DNA of 64,000 nt. It comes from Prevotella sp. GTDB taxonomy: Bacteria > Bacillota > Clostridia > Oscillospirales > Ruminococcaceae. The position numbers and the translations under genes were made by a program. How positions within the stretch are numbered: position 1 is the stretch's first letter; every line of letters starts with the position of its first letter. Location of the stretch: positions 306,427 to 370,426 of the forward strand of contig JAMPIC010000001.1 of NCBI GenBank assembly GCA_023663025.1. Reading direction: 5' to 3'. Shown here piece by piece: positions 62,101 to 64,000 of this stretch. Below the pieces are notes generated by a model. It was not told the origin of the DNA and made no database searches. It saw only the letters and a list, made by a program, of their open reading frames with translations.

Positions 62101-62909
62101 GCAAGGTCGTACCTTTTCGCGTCGAAGAAAAGACCGTTAAGGTGGTTCTCCGCGCTCTCCACCGTGGGAGGCTCGCCGGGACGGAGCTTTTTATAGACTT
62201 CGAGGAGGGCTTCCTCGCGGTTCTTGGTGGTGTCCTTTTGGAGAATAGTCTGGCTGAGCCTTTCGTCCGTACCGAAAAGCTCTTCTATCTCAACGTCCGT
62301 ACCGCAGCCCAGCGAACGGATAAACGTAGTAAGAGGGATCTTCCTGTTCTTGTCTATGCGGACGTAGGCGACGTCGTTGGAATCCATTTCGTATTCGAGC
62401 CACGCGCCCCTGTTGGGGATAACCGTAGCCTTGAAAAGATCCTTGCCGGTCTTATCCTTTTCAAAAGCGTAGTAAACTCCGGGGGAACGGACAAGCTGGG
62501 AAACGATAACGCGTTCCGCGCCGTTGATAACGAAAGTGCCGCTGTCGGTCATAAGCGGGAAATCGCCCATAAAGACTTCGTTTTCCTTGACCACGCCTGT
62601 TTCCTTGTTCCAGAGCGTAGCCTTGACTCTTAACGGAGCGGCGTAGGTAACGTCCCTCTCCTTGCACTCCGCAACGGAATATTTCGGTGTGTCGTCGATA
62701 GAGTAGTCCACAAAGTTGAGCACCAGATTGCCGTTATAGTCGGTAATGGCCGCAACGTCGCGGAAAACCTCTTTAAGACCTTCCTCCAGAAACCACCGGT
62801 AGGAATTTTTCTGCACCTCGATAAGGTTCGGCATTTCGAGAGCCTCGTTGATTTTTCCGAAGCTCATGCGCGTAGTTTTACCGAGCTGCACCGGCTTGAC
62901 ATTCACCAT
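59121..62909 (-). CDS. rpoB: DNA-directed RNA polymerase subunit beta
   Basis: 1262 residues. The core includes [20 protein letters not shown] and [20 protein letters not shown], the rifampicin pocket near 505-535, with the sensitive-type residues (Asp in FMDQ, His in THKRR, Ser in RLSAL). Also [20 protein letters not shown] and [11 protein letters not shown], and the C-terminal [20 protein letters not shown]. Unusual is a tail of roughly 60 residues after the conserved end ([20 protein letters not shown] onward), almost entirely Asp/Glu/Gly, ending [15 protein letters not shown] precedes ATG 62909. No ribosomal protein gene precedes it; two promoters lie directly upstream. Confidence 0.98.
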   Translation of the reverse strand: [1262 protein letters not shown]

Positions 62910-63000
62910 AGGCGTGTCCCTCCTTGTATTTTCGCGGGAATTTGTTTGATCCGAAAATTTTTTTATCGGAACTGTTGCAATCTCAGCCGTAATGTGTTAT

Positions 63001-63030
63001 ACTATAAAAAAAGTTTGGGAAATCCGTCAA
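63001..63030 (-). promoter_or_regulatory. possible second rpoB promoter (P2)
   Basis: Minus strand TTGACG (63025-63030), 18 bp, TATAGT (63001-63006). Confidence 0.5.
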
Positions 63031-63064
63031 AACGGCATAAGAATAGATTATGATACAGTATATT

Positions 63065-63093
63065 ATTATACACCAAACTTTTTGGCTTGTCAA
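63065..63093 (-). promoter_or_regulatory. main rpoB promoter (P1)
   Basis: Minus strand TTGACA (63088-63093), 17 bp, TATAAT (63065-63070): perfect hexamers. The leader to the rpoB start is about 150 bases and contains a small TCCGA/TCGGA hairpin. Confidence 0.9.
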
Positions 63094-63256
63094 GCCTTTT
63101 TTGGAGATTTTTTGAAAATAATCGTATTCACTAAAAATTGGATACGGTTATTTTTAATTTTACACAAAAATTATCGGTTTGAGAAAATCCCGTCGGCTTC
63201 GCCGCAGGGGAAAAGTGTAAATTGTAATTTAGCGGCGAAACGTTTTGACACCGACC

Positions 63257-63411
63257 GTAGGGCGGGGGCTTGCTCCCGCCTGTTTCTGCAACGATGTTCG
63301 TAGGGGCGGGGTCTCCCCGCCCGCAGGTCACGTAACCAGCGGGACGGGAAACCCGTCCCCTACAGAATTTTACCGCAAACCTATTTAGGCGGGAGCAAGC
63401 CCCCGCCCTAC
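63257..63411. repeat. nested GC-rich inverted repeats in the rpoB-DUF4230 spacer
   Basis: GTAGGGCGGGGGCTTGCTCC (63257-63276, arm to 63280) is perfectly inverted at 63388-63411 (24-bp arms). Inside are two further hairpins: GGGCGGGG/CCCCGCCC (63304-63322) and GGGACGGG/CCCGTCCC (63341-63359), each flanked by GTAGGGG or CCCCTAC. A related TAAATTGTAATTTAGCGGC motif lies just before it (about 63218-63236), and TAAACAACAATTTA just after (about 63432). The spacer 62910-63536 holds no other gene. Confidence 0.75.
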
Positions 63412-63479
63412 AGTAACCAGATCATACACATATAAACAACAATTTAAATTAAACCCTTTTCAACAAGTTAAATTTCCTG

Positions 63480-63508
63480 TTGAAATTTATCGGAATATGT
63501 GTTACAAT
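63480..63508 (+). promoter_or_regulatory. promoter of the DUF4230-like gene
   Basis: TTGAAA (63480-63485), 17 bp, TACAAT (63503-63508), 29 bases upstream of the GTG start. Confidence 0.75.
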
Positions 63509-63536
63509 AATATCAAAAAGCAAAGGAGCGTTTAAT

Positions 63537-64000
63537 GTGGAAAAAGAAAAGAAATTCAGCTTAGGAAGCGGCTTTAAATATCTTGTGATACTCGCGGTGG
63601 CGGTGATGGCGTTCATACTCGGCTTGCGGATCACGGGTCTTATTGCGGACAAAAACAAAACTGTGCAGACGGTGGCTGTTGCAAGCGGCGAGAACAGCGT
63701 ACCCGTAGAGAAAAAGTATACTGTGACCTCGGAATTTCTCGAAAAGAACCTGAAAAATATCGGAAAGCTTTCCGCCGTGGAAGCGTCCTATAACGGCGTT
63801 ATAACCGCCGAAAACGGCAATTATCCCGTCTTGACCCAAAAAGGATATTCCATGTACTACATAGGTACGGTCACGGCGGGAATAGACGTGGAAAAAATAA
63901 ACATTGAAATAACCGAAAACAAAGTAACCGTCACCCTTCCGAACGCGGAGATCCAGAGCCTGAAAGTCGATCCAAATTCAATCGCCTTTGCGGACGTGAA
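63537..64000 (+). CDS. DUF4230-like membrane-anchored protein, partial (runs off the window)
   Basis: GTG 63537 with AAAGGAG 8 bases upstream; the frame is open to the end of the window (154 codons plus 2 bases). An ATG at 63535 in another frame stops after nine codons. It begins VEKEKKFSLGSGFKY, with a membrane segment LVILAVAVMAFILGLRI, then an outer region YTVTSEFLEKNLKNIGKLS, KGYSMYYIGTVTAGIDVEKI and NKVTVTLPNAEIQSLKVDP. The phrases Y-x-G-x-V-x-AGID and 'I-T-V-T-LP-x-A-E-I' match DUF4230 proteins. Function unknown. The C-terminus is outside the window. Confidence 0.75.
   Translation, partial: MEKEKKFSLGSGFKYLVILAVAVMAFILGLRITGLIADKNKTVQTVAVASGENSVPVEKKYTVTSEFLEKNLKNIGKLSAVEASYNGVITAENGNYPVLTQKGYSMYYIGTVTAGIDVEKINIEITENKVTVTLPNAEIQSLKVDPNSIAFADV

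Noticed and set aside
63257..63411. Repeat block considered as a CRISPR array
   Set aside because: The repeats are inverted and nested, not direct repeats with regular spacers, and no cas genes are present.

Overview
The window looks like a chromosome segment of a low-to-mid GC Gram-positive gut or rumen Clostridia, most likely a Ruminococcus-type Oscillospiraceae. This is an inference from strong GGAGG ribosome sites, uniform TTGnnn-17 bp-TATAAT promoters, SpoVG, a YfhO-type giant membrane protein, glycogen/alpha-glucan enzymes, cellulase-type GH5 lipoproteins, intracellular GH2 enzymes, and secreted proteins that end in a TGN-hydrophobic-KKRK tail. I see no rRNA, tRNA, CRISPR array, phage or transposase gene.

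Layout. 0-1.6 kb: an apparently frameshifted lipoprotein and a small Xre regulator. 1.8-5.3 kb: four tandem secreted, probably wall-anchored proteins, each with its own ribosome site and terminator. 5.4-8.8 kb (minus): a cytidylate-kinase-like protein, an unlisted 59-residue protein, and a two-gene lipoprotein unit with a GH5 enzyme. 9.0-11.0 kb: type I pullulanase. 11.2-15.8 kb (minus): a zinc-ribbon membrane protein, then the operon murC-lexA-CPBP protease-54-residue protein. 16.0-17.0 kb: spoVG and a Nudix hydrolase. 17.1-26.6 kb: a long co-directional run with YfhO, a PH-like protein, an FkbM methyltransferase, a lipoprotein, asnS, a small AT-richer accessory patch (hypotheticals, TatD-associated radical SAM, MntA/HepT toxin-antitoxin pair), and an aldose epimerase. 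27.2-30.6 kb: an unknown protein, a YfcE phosphodiesterase, and a large secreted Big2 protein with a tyrosine-rich repeat. 30.7-35.9 kb (minus): rsmD-coaD-coiled-coil operon, a chemoreceptor and an orphan solute-binding lipoprotein.

36.3-41.7 kb: a GH2 glycosidase and glycogen phosphorylase. 41.8-48.5 kb (minus): Maf-TauE pair, then an operon of a DUF1444-like protein, LRR membrane protein, transglutaminase membrane protein and short-chain dehydrogenase. 48.7-52.8 kb: GH2 beta-mannosidase, HD hydrolase, GNAT acetyltransferase and a small membrane protein. 52.9-62.9 kb (minus): GH5 cellulase lipoprotein, tatD, rpoC and rpoB. A repeat-rich spacer separates rpoB from a divergent DUF4230-like gene that runs off the window end.

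Together the genes mix core housekeeping (rpoBC, asnS, murC, lexA, coaD, rsmD, tatD) with plant-polysaccharide use: surface lipoprotein GH5 enzymes cut beta-glucans or mannans outside, GH2 enzymes finish oligosaccharides inside, and pullulanase plus phosphorylase handle alpha-glucan or stored glycogen. The least explained parts are the TGN-tailed exoprotein array, the five-fold tyrosine-rich repeat protein, the LRR/transglutaminase operon, and a palindromic AACAACAATTTA repeat family present at several sites.
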